Below are positions 33,643-44,901 of a stretch of DNA of 64,000 nt, one piece after another (the stretch's first letter is position 1; each line of letters starts with the position of its first letter). The position numbers were made by a program, and so were the translations under genes. Source of the DNA: Mangrovibacterium lignilyticum (lineage in GTDB: Bacteria > Bacteroidota > Bacteroidia > Bacteroidales > Prolixibacteraceae); NCBI RefSeq assembly GCF_010882175.1, contig NZ_WKLH01000002.1, positions 310,001 through 374,000 on the forward strand. The letters are read 5' to 3'. The notes beneath the pieces are model-generated. The model saw only the letters and a program-made list of their open reading frames with translations, was not told the DNA's origin and did no database searches.

Positions 33643-35529
33643 ATGGTTAACAGAAGTATAGCGTTTCAGCTTAGTTTCTATATTCTTACTACCGTTACGA
33701 TAATGGTGGCATTGGGTGTGTATCTGAATTACAATTTCAGTAAGCAAATTCTAATGCAAAAGATTGAAGAAAATGCTGTTCATCAGTCCGATAAAGTCAC
33801 CAATGAAATCGCACATTACGTCATTACCGCACAGGAAGTCACACGAAATGTAAGTTCTCAGATTCCATATTACAATGCGCATGATGGTCTGGAGCCTTTC
33901 CTTACGAATGTGCTGAAGATGAATCCGATACTATCAGGGTTTCGGATTGAATTACCAGGCGAAAAGGAGAATCGGTATCTTTCGGTTTTCAATAAGGGTC
34001 AGAATGAACTCCTTGTGCTTCATGAAAAGAAGTACTGTCAGTTTCCAAATATTGATGAGATTAAGAGCATTGTCAAAAATGAAAAAGAAGGCCTTTGGTC
34101 TGATCCGTTTTACTGTCCCTTAGATACAAGTTTATTGGTAATTAGCTTTACAAAAGCCATTAGGACCGATGATGGAAAATTATTTGGATACATTTCCGGA
34201 CAAATCAACTTAAACTTTCTGCGCAAAATTGTTTCCGGAATAAATATTGAAAAAGGCGGGGTTTCAATTATTTTGAGCCAGGATGGAACTTTTCTGACCC
34301 ATCCGAATCCCAACTGGGTCATGAAGAAAAACATTTACGATGTTCCGGATAAGATATTCCCGGTGAATCGAATGCAATATGAGTCTTTATTGCGATCGCA
34401 TCAGCAAGGTTCAGGTTTTGCCTACCCGGAAATGTTCAACTATGAGCGTTCCTGGTTTCATTTTGCACCGGTTCCTTATACTTACTGGACTATTGCCATC
34501 ATTATTCCGGCCAAGAAGTTGTTTTTGGAGCTCGACCAGTTGTTACGAAAAATCATCCTGCTGTCAGCAGCCGGCTTGTTGGTTATTTTGCTAATCATCT
34601 TTCTGATCACCCGAAAAATGCTATCTCCCTTATCAGCTATAGCCAAATCAATCAAACGATTAAGCACCGAAGATATCCGATTAAGTGATCAACGCAATGA
34701 AATACAGATACTCTCATCAAGTTTAAACGATCTTCAACTGAAGTACACGAAACATCTGAATGAGCAAAATCAAAGTAAAAAGGATCGCAGAAAGATTGAA
34801 AAGGATTTAAAGTCAGCTAAAGAAATTCAAACAGCAATTATCCCTGCTGAATTCAAAATGGATCCCAAACATCCACAAATTGAGTTGTTCGCGTCACTGG
34901 ATCCTGCCGAAACAATTGGGGGAGACCTGTATGATTACTTTTTTATCGATTCGGACCATTTGCTTTTTACAATGGGAGACGTTTCCGGGAAAGGAATTCC
35001 GGCTGCTTTGTTTATGGCTGTTGCTCACACAATGATTAAAAGCAAATCGAACGGACTGGATGCTCACCAGATCATCGAACAGGTGAATAATGAGTTGAGT
35101 TTGCAGAATTCGAATCAAAACTTCCTAACCTTATTCCTTGGAATATTAAACGTCAGAACCGGGGAGATAAGCTATTGTAATGCAGCACACAATTACCCTT
35201 ATATTTTAACACGCAATAATGAAGTTCGGGTATTGGATAAAACGCATGGTTTGCCAATCGGTGTTTATTCGTCGAAGGCTTACAGTGGTGATTCTGGAAT
35301 ATTGAAAGCCGGGGATCGTATCATTCTCTATACTGATGGTGTTACGGATTGCAGAAATGAAAAAGGAGAGTTCTTTGGATCGGGTAATCTGTTCCGAACA
35401 ATTCAAAATCTACCAGATGTGTCGGCAAAAGAGTCAACCCAATTTATCCTGAACCGATTATTTGCTTTTAGAGGTCATGCTGATCAGTCCGACGACATTA
35501 GTTTAATGGTCATTCGGTACAAAGGTTAA
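33643..35529 (+). CDS. Membrane sensor PP2C-type serine phosphatase (SpoIIE/RsbU family)
   Basis: A protein of 628 residues. Two membrane helices (about 10-30 and 300-325) flank a periplasmic Cache-like sensor domain (FAYPEMFNYERSWFHFAPVPYT). A HAMP-like linker and coiled-coil follow, then the SpoIIE phosphatase domain: SAKEIQTAIIP, ETIGGDLYDYF with metal-binding Asp, FTMGDVSGKGIPAALFMA, and near the end LYTDGVTD and DQSDDISLMVI. Such proteins control partner-switching (anti-sigma antagonist) pathways by dephosphorylation. No STAS or anti-sigma gene is nearby. Confidence 0.92.
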   Translation: MVNRSIAFQLSFYILTTVTIMVALGVYLNYNFSKQILMQKIEENAVHQSDKVTNEIAHYVITAQEVTRNVSSQIPYYNAHDGLEPFLTNVLKMNPILSGFRIELPGEKENRYLSVFNKGQNELLVLHEKKYCQFPNIDEIKSIVKNEKEGLWSDPFYCPLDTSLLVISFTKAIRTDDGKLFGYISGQINLNFLRKIVSGINIEKGGVSIILSQDGTFLTHPNPNWVMKKNIYDVPDKIFPVNRMQYESLLRSHQQGSGFAYPEMFNYERSWFHFAPVPYTYWTIAIIIPAKKLFLELDQLLRKIILLSAAGLLVILLIIFLITRKMLSPLSAIAKSIKRLSTEDIRLSDQRNEIQILSSSLNDLQLKYTKHLNEQNQSKKDRRKIEKDLKSAKEIQTAIIPAEFKMDPKHPQIELFASLDPAETIGGDLYDYFFIDSDHLLFTMGDVSGKGIPAALFMAVAHTMIKSKSNGLDAHQIIEQVNNELSLQNSNQNFLTLFLGILNVRTGEISYCNAAHNYPYILTRNNEVRVLDKTHGLPIGVYSSKAYSGDSGILKAGDRIILYTDGVTDCRNEKGEFFGSGNLFRTIQNLPDVSAKESTQFILNRLFAFRGHADQSDDISLMVIRYKG

Positions 35530-35644
35530 TTATGCGCGCTCTAACATACAAGCCTCTCAAACTAAACTGCCACAAATAGTCAAGTCTAATCCGAAAAAGC
35601 GTATTAGTCTCAAATTTTTCAATTCAACTAAGAAATATTTCAAT

Positions 35645-36694
35645 ATGAGTGAATTTCAAAGTATAATGATTGGTCTCGTTAGTATTCTCATCGGATTGAT
35701 TTTGGCCAGTTTAGTTATCCGACTATTAAGGCGCCTCGCCAAGAATGATGATCATGAACACATCTGGAAGAAAGTACTGAAGCGGTTGAGCCTTCCGCTT
35801 AGCATTTTGATCATGTTCAGTATGGCAGCAATCTTCATTCCGGGCGACATCTTTGAAAACTGGCCAATTGATATGCACATCATCCAATCCATTATTTTTA
35901 ATATCCTGATATGCTGGCTGTTAATCATCGCCATCAAAAGCTTGCGCTTGGTTGTTTTAGCGAAGTATGACATCAATTCGGAGAACAACCTTAAAGCACG
36001 AAAAATTCAGACACAAATGGTTGTTATTGAGCGGATTTTGATTGTATTGGTTATTCTATTTGTTTTTGCTGTTTCCTTGTTGAGCTTTCCAAAAATCAGA
36101 CAAGTGGGAATGAGTTTACTGGCAAGTGCCGGTATCGCCGGTATCATTATCGGTTTCGCTGCACAACGAAGTATTGCTCTTTTTCTGGCAGGATTCCAGA
36201 TTGCGTTTACGCAACCCATCCGGCTGGATGATGTGGTAATTGTTGAAGGAGAGTGGGGGTGGATTGAAGAAATTACGCTGACTTATGTGGTTGTCCGGAT
36301 TTGGGATAAGAGACGATTAATCGTTCCAATTACCTATTTCATCGACAAGCCATTTCAAAACTGGACCAGAACAACGGCCGAAATATTAGGAACCGTATTT
36401 ATCTATGTCGACTATGGTTTTCCGGTTGATGCGATGCGGGATGAATTGACCCGAATTTTAGAACGCACAAAAGAATGGGATGGCAATGTAAACGTACTGC
36501 AGGTAACCGATGCCAAGGAAATGACGATGGAGATCAGAGCACTTGTCAGTGCCGCAAATTCTCCCACATCATGGGATCTTCGCGTAAAAGTGAGGGAAGA
36601 GCTGATCAAATTTGTACAAGAAAAATATCCGCAACATTTACCGCGAACACGGGTTGTATTGCCCAATCCGGGAGAAAATAAAAAGCCGGTTTAA
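35645..36694 (+). CDS. Small-conductance mechanosensitive channel (MscS family)
   Basis: A protein of 349 residues. Four hydrophobic helices precede the pore-lining helix GMSLLASAGIAGIIIGFAAQ, followed by the conserved beta domain (LDDVVIVEGEWGWIEEITLTYVVVRIWDKRRLIVP) and a C-terminal domain with W-D residues near TSWDLRVKV. This is a longer MscS of the YbiO/YnaI-like size class. It opens on membrane tension to release osmolytes. The stop codon is buried in the bidirectional terminator at 36681-36705. Confidence 0.93.
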   Translation: MSEFQSIMIGLVSILIGLILASLVIRLLRRLAKNDDHEHIWKKVLKRLSLPLSILIMFSMAAIFIPGDIFENWPIDMHIIQSIIFNILICWLLIIAIKSLRLVVLAKYDINSENNLKARKIQTQMVVIERILIVLVILFVFAVSLLSFPKIRQVGMSLLASAGIAGIIIGFAAQRSIALFLAGFQIAFTQPIRLDDVVIVEGEWGWIEEITLTYVVVRIWDKRRLIVPITYFIDKPFQNWTRTTAEILGTVFIYVDYGFPVDAMRDELTRILERTKEWDGNVNVLQVTDAKEMTMEIRALVSAANSPTSWDLRVKVREELIKFVQEKYPQHLPRTRVVLPNPGENKKPV

Positions 36695-36705
36695 AACCGG
36701 CTTTT
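36681..36705. terminator. Bidirectional terminator overlapping the mscS-like stop codon
   Basis: A perfect 12-bp stem AAAAGCCGGTTT / AAACCGGCTTTT around one base. The stem includes the stop codon of the channel gene (36692-36694) and lies 9 nt from the end of clpC. Confidence 0.92.
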
Positions 36706-36713
36706 CTATTTAG

Positions 36714-39236
36714 TTATGCTTTTTGAGCTGTTCCTAAGATCTTGACTTTTATCTTCTCGTTCTTTTTATCGAATCCGATCGAAACGGTGTCTCCCTCGGT
36801 AACGGAAGCCCGAATAATAACTTCGGCCATCTCGTCTTCCAGGTATTTCTGAATAGCCCGCTTCAAAGGGCGTGCACCATATTGGGTGTCATAACCTTTT
36901 TCAGCTATAAACTCTTTCGCTGCTTTCGAAATCTTCAGCTTATAGTTCAGCGCTGCAACCCTGTCATACAACCCTTTCAATTCAATATCGATAATTTTGA
37001 AGATATCTTCTTTGGATAGCGTGTTGAACATGATCACATCGTCGATCCGGTTAAGGAACTCAGGTGCAAAGGCACGTTTCAAAGCTTTTTCGACGATATA
37101 CTTCGCATGATCTGATTCGTCTTCAACCGTTTTTGAGGTCGAGAATCCAACACCACGGCCAAATTCCTTCAACTGGCGAGAACCAATGTTTGAAGTCATA
37201 ATGATAATCGTGTTTTTGAAATCGATGTTTCGTCCCAAACTATCAGTCAAACGGCCTTCGTCCAAAACCTGAAGCATCAGGTGGAAGACATCAGGGTGTG
37301 CTTTTTCAATTTCATCGAGCAGCACAACCGAATAAGGTTTACGACGTACTTTCTCGGTCAACTGGCCACCTTCTTCGTATCCGATATATCCCGGAGGTGC
37401 TCCGACCAAACGTGATACCGAGAATTTCTCCATGTATTCACTCATGTCGATGCGAATTAACGAATCAACACTGTCGAATAAGTATTTTGCAATTACTTTC
37501 GCCAATTGTGTTTTACCAACACCGGTCGGACCCAAAAAGATAAAGGTACCAATTGGTTTGTTGGGATCTTTCAAACCTGCACGGTTCCGTTGAATCGCTT
37601 TTACGATCTTCTGAATCGCCTCATCCTGACCAACAACTGAACCTTTCAGTTTCAGCCCCATATTCATTAGGCGTTTGCCCTCAGCCTGTGCAATCCGTTG
37701 AACCGGAACACCAGACATCATCGCCACAACTTCGGCAACTTTTTCCTCCGAAACCACTTCGCGATGACTTAACAACTCTTTTTCCCAGGCTTCTTTTTCC
37801 TGATCAAGCTGTTGCAACAAATTCTTTTCTTTATCGCGGAAACCGGCAGCTAATTCAAAATTCTGGCTTTTTACAGCTTTGATTTTTTCTTCACGGGTAT
37901 TCTCTATTTTTTGTTCCAGTTTGACGATTCTATCAGGAACATTGATGTTTGCAATATGCACACGTGAACCAGCTTCATCCAAAGCATCAATTGCTTTATC
38001 CGGTAAAAAACGATCGGTAATATAGCGCGAAGTCAACTTCACACAAGCCGCAATCGCTTCAGGTGTATAAATTACATTGTGGTGATCTTCGTAACGTTCC
38101 TTGATGTTATTCAGAATCTGAACGGTTTCTTCATCCGAAGTAGGCTCAACCATCACTTTTTGGAAACGCCTTTCCAAGGCACCGTCTTTTTCGATTTGCT
38201 GACGATATTCGTCAAGCGTCGTCGCTCCGATACATTGAATCTCACCTCTGGCCAGTGCCGGTTTCAGCATGTTGGCAGCATCCAGTGATCCGGTTGCGCC
38301 GCCTGCTCCAACAATGGTGTGAATCTCGTCGATAAACAAGATTACATTATTTACTTTCGAAAGCTCATTCAAGATAGCCTTCATTCTTTCTTCAAACTGC
38401 CCACGGTATTTGGTACCTGCAACAATCGACGCAATATCCAGACTCACGACACGCTTATCGAAAAGCACGCGAGAAACTTTTTTCTGAATAATACGAAGAG
38501 CCAGCCCTTCTGCAATTGCAGACTTACCAACACCCGGTTCACCAATTAAAATTGGGTTATTCTTTTTCCGGCGAGAAAGGATTTGAGCCAAACGTTCAAT
38601 TTCCTTTTCACGGCCAACGATTGGATCAAGACTATTTTCTTCGGCTGCTTTGGTGATATCAACACCAAAATTATCCAGCACAGGAGTTTCAGACTTATTT
38701 GATCCGGGTTTCTTTTGTGAGCCGGAAGAAGGAGATTTTGAGAATGGATCATCAGCTTCATCATCATCTTCACCACCAAATTCTGATTTAGCCTCCGGTT
38801 GCTTATAATCTTCCAACCGTGACTTTAGAATATAGTAATTGATGTGATATTCGTTTAAGATACCGGAGATCTGACTGTCCTTATCCTTTAGGATAGCCAG
38901 CAACAGATGCCCAGTGCTGATTGTTTGGCTATTGAGCGCACGCGCTTCTAAATAAACCAGTTTCAGAGCTTTTTCTGCAGATTTCAAGAGTTGTACCGAA
39001 GCTTGCGGATCAATTTCTTTGTCGGTTCTAAGCTCGCTTTCAACGGCCGTTTTAACCTCTGATAAGTCAATTCCTAAACCAGTTAAAATGTCAATAGCAA
39101 TACCTTCACCATCTCTCAAAATTCCCAGAAAAATATGCTCCAACCCAATTTGTTCGTTCCCTAAACGGATCGCTTCTTCGCGACTGTAGGAAAGTACATC
39201 TTTTATTCTTGGAGAGAATTGAGAATCCATATGCAT
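36714..39236 (-). CDS. clpC: ATP-dependent Clp protease ATP-binding subunit
   Basis: A AAA+ unfoldase of 840 residues. Two Clp-N repeats (about 1-145), a linker, AAA domain 1 with Walker [10 protein letters not shown], a middle domain with UVR-like coiled-coil ([20 protein letters not shown]), and AAA domain 2 with GPTGVGKTQ and the ClpP-contacting loop region. The UVR motif marks ClpC, not ClpA or ClpB. It feeds substrates to ClpP, which is not in the window. A second start at 39230 ([12 protein letters not shown]) is equally plausible. It is monocistronic, convergent with the MscS gene and divergent from gyrA. Confidence 0.95.
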   Translation of the reverse strand: MHMDSQFSPRIKDVLSYSREEAIRLGNEQIGLEHIFLGILRDGEGIAIDILTGLGIDLSEVKTAVESELRTDKEIDPQASVQLLKSAEKALKLVYLEARALNSQTISTGHLLLAILKDKDSQISGILNEYHINYYILKSRLEDYKQPEAKSEFGGEDDDEADDPFSKSPSSGSQKKPGSNKSETPVLDNFGVDITKAAEENSLDPIVGREKEIERLAQILSRRKKNNPILIGEPGVGKSAIAEGLALRIIQKKVSRVLFDKRVVSLDIASIVAGTKYRGQFEERMKAILNELSKVNNVILFIDEIHTIVGAGGATGSLDAANMLKPALARGEIQCIGATTLDEYRQQIEKDGALERRFQKVMVEPTSDEETVQILNNIKERYEDHHNVIYTPEAIAACVKLTSRYITDRFLPDKAIDALDEAGSRVHIANINVPDRIVKLEQKIENTREEKIKAVKSQNFELAAGFRDKEKNLLQQLDQEKEAWEKELLSHREVVSEEKVAEVVAMMSGVPVQRIAQAEGKRLMNMGLKLKGSVVGQDEAIQKIVKAIQRNRAGLKDPNKPIGTFIFLGPTGVGKTQLAKVIAKYLFDSVDSLIRIDMSEYMEKFSVSRLVGAPPGYIGYEEGGQLTEKVRRKPYSVVLLDEIEKAHPDVFHLMLQVLDEGRLTDSLGRNIDFKNTIIIMTSNIGSRQLKEFGRGVGFSTSKTVEDESDHAKYIVEKALKRAFAPEFLNRIDDVIMFNTLSKEDIFKIIDIELKGLYDRVAALNYKLKISKAAKEFIAEKGYDTQYGARPLKRAIQKYLEDEMAEVIIRASVTEGDTVSIGFDKKNEKIKVKILGTAQKA

Positions 39237-39455
39237 TAGATTATATTGTTATGGTTTTTTCTGTAACAAAATTCAATCCGAAAAGGTTGTTCCGAATCTT
39301 ACTGTAAAAATAGCATTTATCCTTTTAAATTTACACAAAAGGCGCTATGGCAAGGTTTTGGGCTTATTGATTTTTTAAACATTGTGCTGTTGAAATTTAA
39401 TTCCCCTGGTAGCATTAAAAAGCAAGTATTTCCGCCTGTATTAACAGTATTTTTT

Positions 39456-39463
39456 TATTTTTG
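39456..39463 (+). promoter_or_regulatory. -7 element TATTTTTG of gyrA
   Basis: A perfect TAnnTTTG element 46 nt before the ATG. The upstream half-site is poor. A clear Shine-Dalgarno AAAGGAG is at 39496-39502. Confidence 0.45.
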
Positions 39464-39508
39464 TAAGTCGTTTTTTTTACAAGTAAAAATCTTTGAAAGG
39501 AGCATTAA

Positions 39509-42049
39509 ATGACTGAAGGCGAAAGAATTATTAAAATTAATATTGAGGAGCAAATGAAAACTGCCTACATCGATTATTCGATGTCGGTAATTGTTTCACG
39601 TGCTCTGCCAGACGTTCGTGACGGTCTAAAGCCTGTTCACCGCCGTGTTTTATTCGGTATGAGCGAGTTAGGAATCTTATCCAACAGACCATATAAAAAA
39701 TCAGCCAGGATAGTTGGTGAAGTTTTAGGTAAATATCACCCGCATGGTGACTCATCAGTTTACATGACCATGGTACGTATGGCGCAGGATTGGTCGCTGC
39801 GCTACCCGCTAATTGACGGACAAGGTAACTACGGATCAATTGACGGGGACAGCCCGGCAGCGATGCGTTATACAGAAGCCCGCATGGCAAAGATTGCTGA
39901 GGAAACGCTTAGCGATCTTGACAAAAACACAGTTGATTTTCAACCGAACTTTGATGAGTCTTTAGGTGAACCAACCGTTCTGCCAACCCGAATTCCGAAC
40001 CTTTTGGTCAATGGAGCTTCCGGTATCGCAGTAGGTATGGCTACAAATATGCCTCCTCATAACTTATCAGACACTATTGATGCCATTGAGGCATACATTG
40101 ATAATAAGGACATTGAGATCGCTGATTTAATCCCGATTATTAAAGCACCGGATTTTCCAACAGGTGGAATTATCTACGGTTACAAAGGGGTTGAAGAATC
40201 TTATGAAACAGGTCGGGGCCGTGTTGTTATTCGTGGTAAAGCTCATATTGAGACTTACGGAAACGGACGTGAACGAATCATTGTAACCGAAATTCCATAC
40301 TTGGTAAACAAAGCCGAGTTGATCATCAAAATCGCAGAATTGGTGAATGACAAAAAGATCGAAGGAATCTCAAATGTCAACGATGAATCGGACCGTGATG
40401 GAATGCGTATTGTAATCGACATTAAGAGAGATGAAATATCCAACGTCGTTCTTAATAAGTTGTACAAATACACGCAGTTACAGACTTCTTTCAGCGTAAA
40501 CAACATTGCACTGGTCAAAGGCCGTCCAAAGTTGCTTAACCTGAAGGATTTAATCCACTATTTCGTGGAACACCGACACGATGTTGTCGTGCGTCGTACG
40601 CAATATGAGTTGGAACAAGCAGAAAAAAGAGCACACATCCTCGAAGGGTTAATAATTGCTTCAGACAACATTGACGAAGTCATTGCGATTATTCGTGGTT
40701 CAAAAACACCGGATGAAGCGCGCGAAGGATTGATCAATCGTTTCAACCTCTCTGAAATTCAAGCACGTGCAATTGTTGAAATGAGATTGCGTCAGTTGAC
40801 AGGCCTCGAACAAGACAAGCTGCATCAAGAATATGAAGATATCGTTAAATTCATTGAACGTTGCTGTGAAATCCTGGCAAACGAGGAGCTTCGGATGCAA
40901 ATTATCAAAGATGAGCTGACAGCGGTTCGGGAACAGTATGGTGACGAACGCAAAACCGAGATTGTCCCCAATGCTGAAGAATTCAATCCCGAAGACTTCT
41001 ATGCTGATGAAGAAATGGTGATTACAATTTCTCATTTAGGTTACATTAAACGTACGCCGTTAACTGAATTCAAAACGCAGGGAAGGGGCGGTGTTGGTTC
41101 AAAAGGAAGTAACACGAGGGATGAAGACTTCCTTGAGCATCTTTTTGTGGCTACCATGCACAATACGTTATTGCTCTTCACCGAAAAAGGAAAATGTTTC
41201 TGGCTGAAAGTTTATGAAATTCCGGAGGGAACAAAAACAAGTAAAGGCCGGGCAATCCAGAACCTGCTTAATATTGAGCAAGACGACCAGGTTTTAGCAT
41301 ATATTAATGTGAAGCGTTTGGATGATGAGGAATACATCAACAACAACTTCATCATTTTATGTACCCAAAAAGGTGTTATTAAGAAAACATCGCTGGAAGC
41401 ATATTCTCGCCCTCGTCAAAATGGAATTAACGCAATCACCGTTCGCGATGGAGACCATTTATTGGAAGCTCGTTTAACGAACGGAAATCATGAAATAATG
41501 ATTGCTGTGAAATCCGGTAAAGCTATTCGTTTCCACGAAAACATTGTCCGTGCAATTGGGCGGACAGCATCCGGAGTGCGCGGTATAACCCTTGGAAATG
41601 AAGATGATCAGGTGGTTGGCATGATATCTGTAGAAAATCAATCCGAAGACGTTCTTGTCGTTTCTGAAAAAGGTTTCGGAAAACGTTCTTCAATTGAAGA
41701 CTATCGTGTTACCAACCGCGGTGGTAAAGGAGTTAAAACAATTAATGTGACCGAAAAAACCGGAAGCTTAATTGCTATTAAGAGTGTTTCAGACGCGAAC
41801 GATTTGATGATTATCACTCAAAATGGTATTACAATCAGGTTACCCATCTCTGCAGTTCGGGTAATGGGACGTGCTACGCAGGGCGTTCGACTGATTAACT
41901 TAAGAGGTGATGATGCGATCGCGTCGATTGCACGAGTTGAGTTTGAAGAGGATGAGGTAACAACAATCGAGGATATCGAAATCGATGATGTTACTGGATC
42001 AGACGGTCAGGAAAGCTCAGAATCTTCTGAAAATGAAGATCAAGAATAA
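39509..42049 (+). CDS. gyrA: DNA gyrase subunit A
   Basis: A protein of 846 residues. It breaks and rejoins DNA with GyrB to introduce negative supercoils. The catalytic tyrosine is in [10 protein letters not shown] (Tyr121), the quinolone-binding region is [19 protein letters not shown], and the C-terminal beta-pinwheel follows. The GyrA box reads [10 protein letters not shown], a variant of the canonical motif. The last 35 residues form an acidic Ser/Glu-rich tail. GyrB is not in the window. A strong Shine-Dalgarno, unusual in this phylum, sits 6 nt upstream of the ATG. A TPR gene follows 65 nt downstream, perhaps co-transcribed. Confidence 0.97.
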   Translation: MTEGERIIKINIEEQMKTAYIDYSMSVIVSRALPDVRDGLKPVHRRVLFGMSELGILSNRPYKKSARIVGEVLGKYHPHGDSSVYMTMVRMAQDWSLRYPLIDGQGNYGSIDGDSPAAMRYTEARMAKIAEETLSDLDKNTVDFQPNFDESLGEPTVLPTRIPNLLVNGASGIAVGMATNMPPHNLSDTIDAIEAYIDNKDIEIADLIPIIKAPDFPTGGIIYGYKGVEESYETGRGRVVIRGKAHIETYGNGRERIIVTEIPYLVNKAELIIKIAELVNDKKIEGISNVNDESDRDGMRIVIDIKRDEISNVVLNKLYKYTQLQTSFSVNNIALVKGRPKLLNLKDLIHYFVEHRHDVVVRRTQYELEQAEKRAHILEGLIIASDNIDEVIAIIRGSKTPDEAREGLINRFNLSEIQARAIVEMRLRQLTGLEQDKLHQEYEDIVKFIERCCEILANEELRMQIIKDELTAVREQYGDERKTEIVPNAEEFNPEDFYADEEMVITISHLGYIKRTPLTEFKTQGRGGVGSKGSNTRDEDFLEHLFVATMHNTLLLFTEKGKCFWLKVYEIPEGTKTSKGRAIQNLLNIEQDDQVLAYINVKRLDDEEYINNNFIILCTQKGVIKKTSLEAYSRPRQNGINAITVRDGDHLLEARLTNGNHEIMIAVKSGKAIRFHENIVRAIGRTASGVRGITLGNEDDQVVGMISVENQSEDVLVVSEKGFGKRSSIEDYRVTNRGGKGVKTINVTEKTGSLIAIKSVSDANDLMIITQNGITIRLPISAVRVMGRATQGVRLINLRGDDAIASIARVEFEEDEVTTIEDIEIDDVTGSDGQESSESSENEDQE

Positions 42050-42114
42050 ACAGCAATTTGTTTGCACGACAATAAAAATTAAATTTGAAGCAAAAAAAGT
42101 ATCTTAAATTAACT

Positions 42115-43302
42115 ATGATGATGAAGAAGACTATCTTATTGTTAGCCATATTAATTTCGACCGTGGCTGGCTCTTATGCTCAAAAGGGCAAAGTATCCAG
42201 TGCTCAAACGTTGAAGGAGAGCGGGAAATTAGATAAGGCACTGGAAGCGATCAATGAAGCTATTGATCCAAATAACCCTAAAGCTGAAAAATCAATTCCA
42301 TGGTCAAGAACTTGGGAAGTACGTGGTGAGATTTATCACGAGCTTTATAAAACCAAGGATGAAAATTTTAAAAAGCTTGCTGAAAATCCACTGGAAACAT
42401 CATTGGAATCATTCGAAAAAGCGATTGAATTAGACACCAAAGGTAGCGGTAGCAATGGTGTAAAAATCAATTTAACACTGTTAATCAATGATTTTACAGA
42501 TCAAGCTGTTAAAGGTTTTAATGACAACGATTATAACATTGCATTGAAATCATTCGAAAAGATCCTGGAAATTCAACAACTTCCTTTAATGCAAGAAGAT
42601 CCTGCGTCTGTTGATACTGTTATTATTTTCAACGCTGGACTAGCTGCTTACAACGCCGAAAAATACGACAAGGCGATCGAGTACTACAAAGAAGCTGCAA
42701 AATATGAATACAACGGCGCACGTACTTACGAATTGATTAATGCCTGCTATTTGGCTGAGCAAGATACAGCTAGCGCGTTGACTACTTTACAGGAAGGTTT
42801 TGAAAAGTATCCTGAAAACAGCGCATTGCTTGTACAGATGATCAACATCTACATGAATGCCAACAAAACTGATGATGCCATGAAATACCTGGAATTGGCA
42901 ATCGAACAAGACCCGGAGAATGCATCGTTCTATTTTGCAAAAGGAGCATTGAATGACAAATTGGGAAATACAGATGCCGCAATTCAATCTTATGAGAAAG
43001 CGTTGGAATTGAAAGACGATTATTTTGATGCTTATTATAACTTAGGAGCTATCTATTATAATAAAGGTGTAAAACAACTGGATGTTGCGAATGCAGTTCC
43101 AACAAACCAACCTGATAAATACGAAGAAGAAAAAGGTAAAGCAGATGTTGAATTCAAGAAAGCAATTCCTTATATGGAAAAAGCTTCTGAAGTAAATCCT
43201 GAAGATACTTTCTCTTTGGAATCTCTAAAACAATTATACTATCGCTTAAAAATGATGGATGAGTTTGATGAGGTAAACAAGAAACTCGAAGATTTGAAAT
43301 AA
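42115..43302 (+). CDS. Secreted TPR protein
   Basis: About 395 residues from the ATG run at 42115 (MMMKKTILLLAILISTVAGSYA-Q), a clear signal peptide; a TTG-started extension from 42085 is unlikely. The mature protein is made of tetratricopeptide repeats: AGLAAYNAEKYDKAIEYYKE, AKGALNDKLGNTDAAIQSYE and others, with acidic helices. TPR proteins scaffold complexes, and this one is probably periplasmic. Bacteroidota commonly carry such a gene next to gyrA. A strong terminator lies directly after the stop. Confidence 0.88.
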   Translation: MMMKKTILLLAILISTVAGSYAQKGKVSSAQTLKESGKLDKALEAINEAIDPNNPKAEKSIPWSRTWEVRGEIYHELYKTKDENFKKLAENPLETSLESFEKAIELDTKGSGSNGVKINLTLLINDFTDQAVKGFNDNDYNIALKSFEKILEIQQLPLMQEDPASVDTVIIFNAGLAAYNAEKYDKAIEYYKEAAKYEYNGARTYELINACYLAEQDTASALTTLQEGFEKYPENSALLVQMINIYMNANKTDDAMKYLELAIEQDPENASFYFAKGALNDKLGNTDAAIQSYEKALELKDDYFDAYYNLGAIYYNKGVKQLDVANAVPTNQPDKYEEEKGKADVEFKKAIPYMEKASEVNPEDTFSLESLKQLYYRLKMMDEFDEVNKKLEDLK

Positions 43303-43314
43303 TCTTAGAAATAT

Positions 43315-43342
43315 AAGAGAGGGATTTATTCCCTCTCTTTTT
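43315..43342 (+). terminator. Terminator of the gyrA/TPR unit
   Basis: Stem AAGAGAGGG / CCCTCTCTT with a seven-base loop, followed by a T-run. Confidence 0.9.
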
Positions 43343-43984
43343 ATATCTATATAAAAAACATAATATCAACTATAAGACAACACTATATAATTAAACTGCA
43401 TGGTGAGATCTGAAATTATAGTAATTGGACAAATAATCAACTCTCTGCTTAAAGATGCCTCAAGGCAAGTATTTTGAAACCCTGGCATACTTTGACAGTC
43501 TTTTACCTATCGATTAGTTTTAATGACACATTTAAGCTTCTCAACTTGTCCCAACATCCTGGTAAGGTTCTTTTCCTACCAAATCCCAAATTCGAATGTA
43601 TACCGGCAAGTAGCAGTTCAATTAAAAATATCGGAAGGATTTCCACTTAATTATGTTTGCAATATTTAGTGGGAAGCTCGTTCGTAGTTCTATAGTGTTT
43701 CCTTGAAAATTTCTTCTGATGTTACGACAGTGAAAATTCTGTTGATGTTAAAATAGACTACGAATAATCGAGAGATACATTGGCACCGTCACTAATAAAC
43801 ATGGAATCGCTATACTTTACATTTGGACACATGAGACACATTTGTGAATCTATTAAGTAATTCATTTGCAGCGATTTGTACTATAATGAACTGTGCGGTA
43901 AAAAAAATCTGAAAAGCAAACTACTTTCAGGATCAAGTATAATTAATATTTGTAAATTAGAATAAACCGGATCTATCTGACTTT
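43343..43984. other. Gene-poor AT-rich tract, nothing recognised
   Basis: About 640 bp with no open frame of conserved look on either strand, no repeats and no hairpin of note. It may hold decayed sequence or an unrecognised RNA. I see no support for either. Confidence 0.5.
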
Positions 43985-44164
43985 TTAATTCGTCCGGAGT
44001 GTGTAAAATTCTTCTAAGCCCAGATTAATAATATCTTGGATATCTCTGATTACTTTCGATTTTGGTCTACGCTTAAAAGCTCGGTCATCATCACGCTTTT
44101 TAGACATGATATCTTTCAAAAGATACATGGCTTTAATCATTTTTCTTAATTTTTCTTGTTCCAT
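43985..44164 (-). CDS. Small basic hypothetical protein
   Basis: A protein of 59 residues from the ATG at 44164 (a TTG at 44209 would add 15). It is Lys/Arg-rich and helical: MEQEKLRKMIKAMYLLKDIMSKKRDD, then a basic RRPKSKV stretch and an ending EEFYTLRTN. No known motif. Its basic, helical character could suit nucleic-acid or ribosome binding, which is inference only. It is alone between a gene-poor tract and mgsA. Confidence 0.5.
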   Translation of the reverse strand: MEQEKLRKMIKAMYLLKDIMSKKRDDDRAFKRRPKSKVIRDIQDIINLGLEEFYTLRTN

Positions 44165-44260
44165 GGCGTTTAGTCTTTTAACCAAATTTACAACCTTCTT
44201 TGGAATCAAGAGTTTACCGATAAATTATGACTTTCTTAAGAAAATGTAAAGCACATGTTA

Positions 44261-44731
44261 CTAAAGATCTACTTCCCTCTTAATATAACTTGAATAATCT
44301 TTCAATATCGGTTTGTAACTTTCATGAAATAAGTCAGATGAGATGATAAAATCAGCAGTAGAGCGATTCGGAGCGGTAGGAATATTGTACAACGTTGCAA
44401 TACGTAATAGTGCTTTTACATCTACATCATGAGGTTGTGGCTGCATTGGATCCCAAAAAAAGATCAGTAGGTCAACACTGCCTTCACAAATTAATGCTCC
44501 AAGCTGTTGATCTCCTCCCAGCGGCCCAGACTTCAAACGGGTTACTTCAGGTGGAATTTCGTCATTTTGGTGACACTTTTTTTCGACGGTTTCCTGGATC
44601 AATTTGCCTGTTGTACCGGTACAAACCAAACTGTGGGGCATCAATTCTTTCCAGTTATAGGCAACCCACTCCATCATGTCTTTTTTTCGGTGATCGTGCG
44701 CAACTAACGCAATTGTCTTTTTCTTTTTCAT
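44261..44731 (-). CDS. mgsA: Methylglyoxal synthase
   Basis: A protein of 156 residues that converts dihydroxyacetone phosphate to methylglyoxal in the cytoplasm, a phosphate-starvation or overflow bypass of glycolysis. Characteristic motifs are ALVAHDHRKKDMMEWV, TGTTGKL, LKSGPLGGDQQLGALI with the catalytic Asp, and FFWDPMQPQPHDVDVKALLR. Length and order match the family exactly. It is monocistronic. Confidence 0.96.
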   Translation of the reverse strand: MKKKKTIALVAHDHRKKDMMEWVAYNWKELMPHSLVCTGTTGKLIQETVEKKCHQNDEIPPEVTRLKSGPLGGDQQLGALICEGSVDLLIFFWDPMQPQPHDVDVKALLRIATLYNIPTAPNRSTADFIISSDLFHESYKPILKDYSSYIKREVDL

Positions 44732-44841
44732 TTCTCTTTCTGTTTTTTCATCGTTAAATCCGGTGCAAAATTAGTTCATTAATTCATACTTGATTGTCTT
44801 CTTTATAAATTCACCTGAGTTACTTAACAGAAAGGTAGCAC

Positions 44842-44876
44842 AAAAAAAAGAGCACGATAATAATTACCGTGCTCTT
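44842..44876 (-). terminator. Terminator of the flavodoxin gene
   Basis: Stem AAGAGCACG / CGTGCTCTT (44848-44856 with 44868-44876), preceded by eight A residues that make the U-tract on the minus strand. Confidence 0.9.
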
Positions 44877-44901
44877 GAAAATAGAATTATTGTAGGTTCT
44901 T

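Noticed and set aside
39509-42049. Met in GyrA at the E. coli Asp87-equivalent position as a quinolone-resistance mutation
   Set aside because: The position is naturally variable in Bacteroidota (as I recall, other members also lack Asp there), and the Ser83-equivalent is intact.
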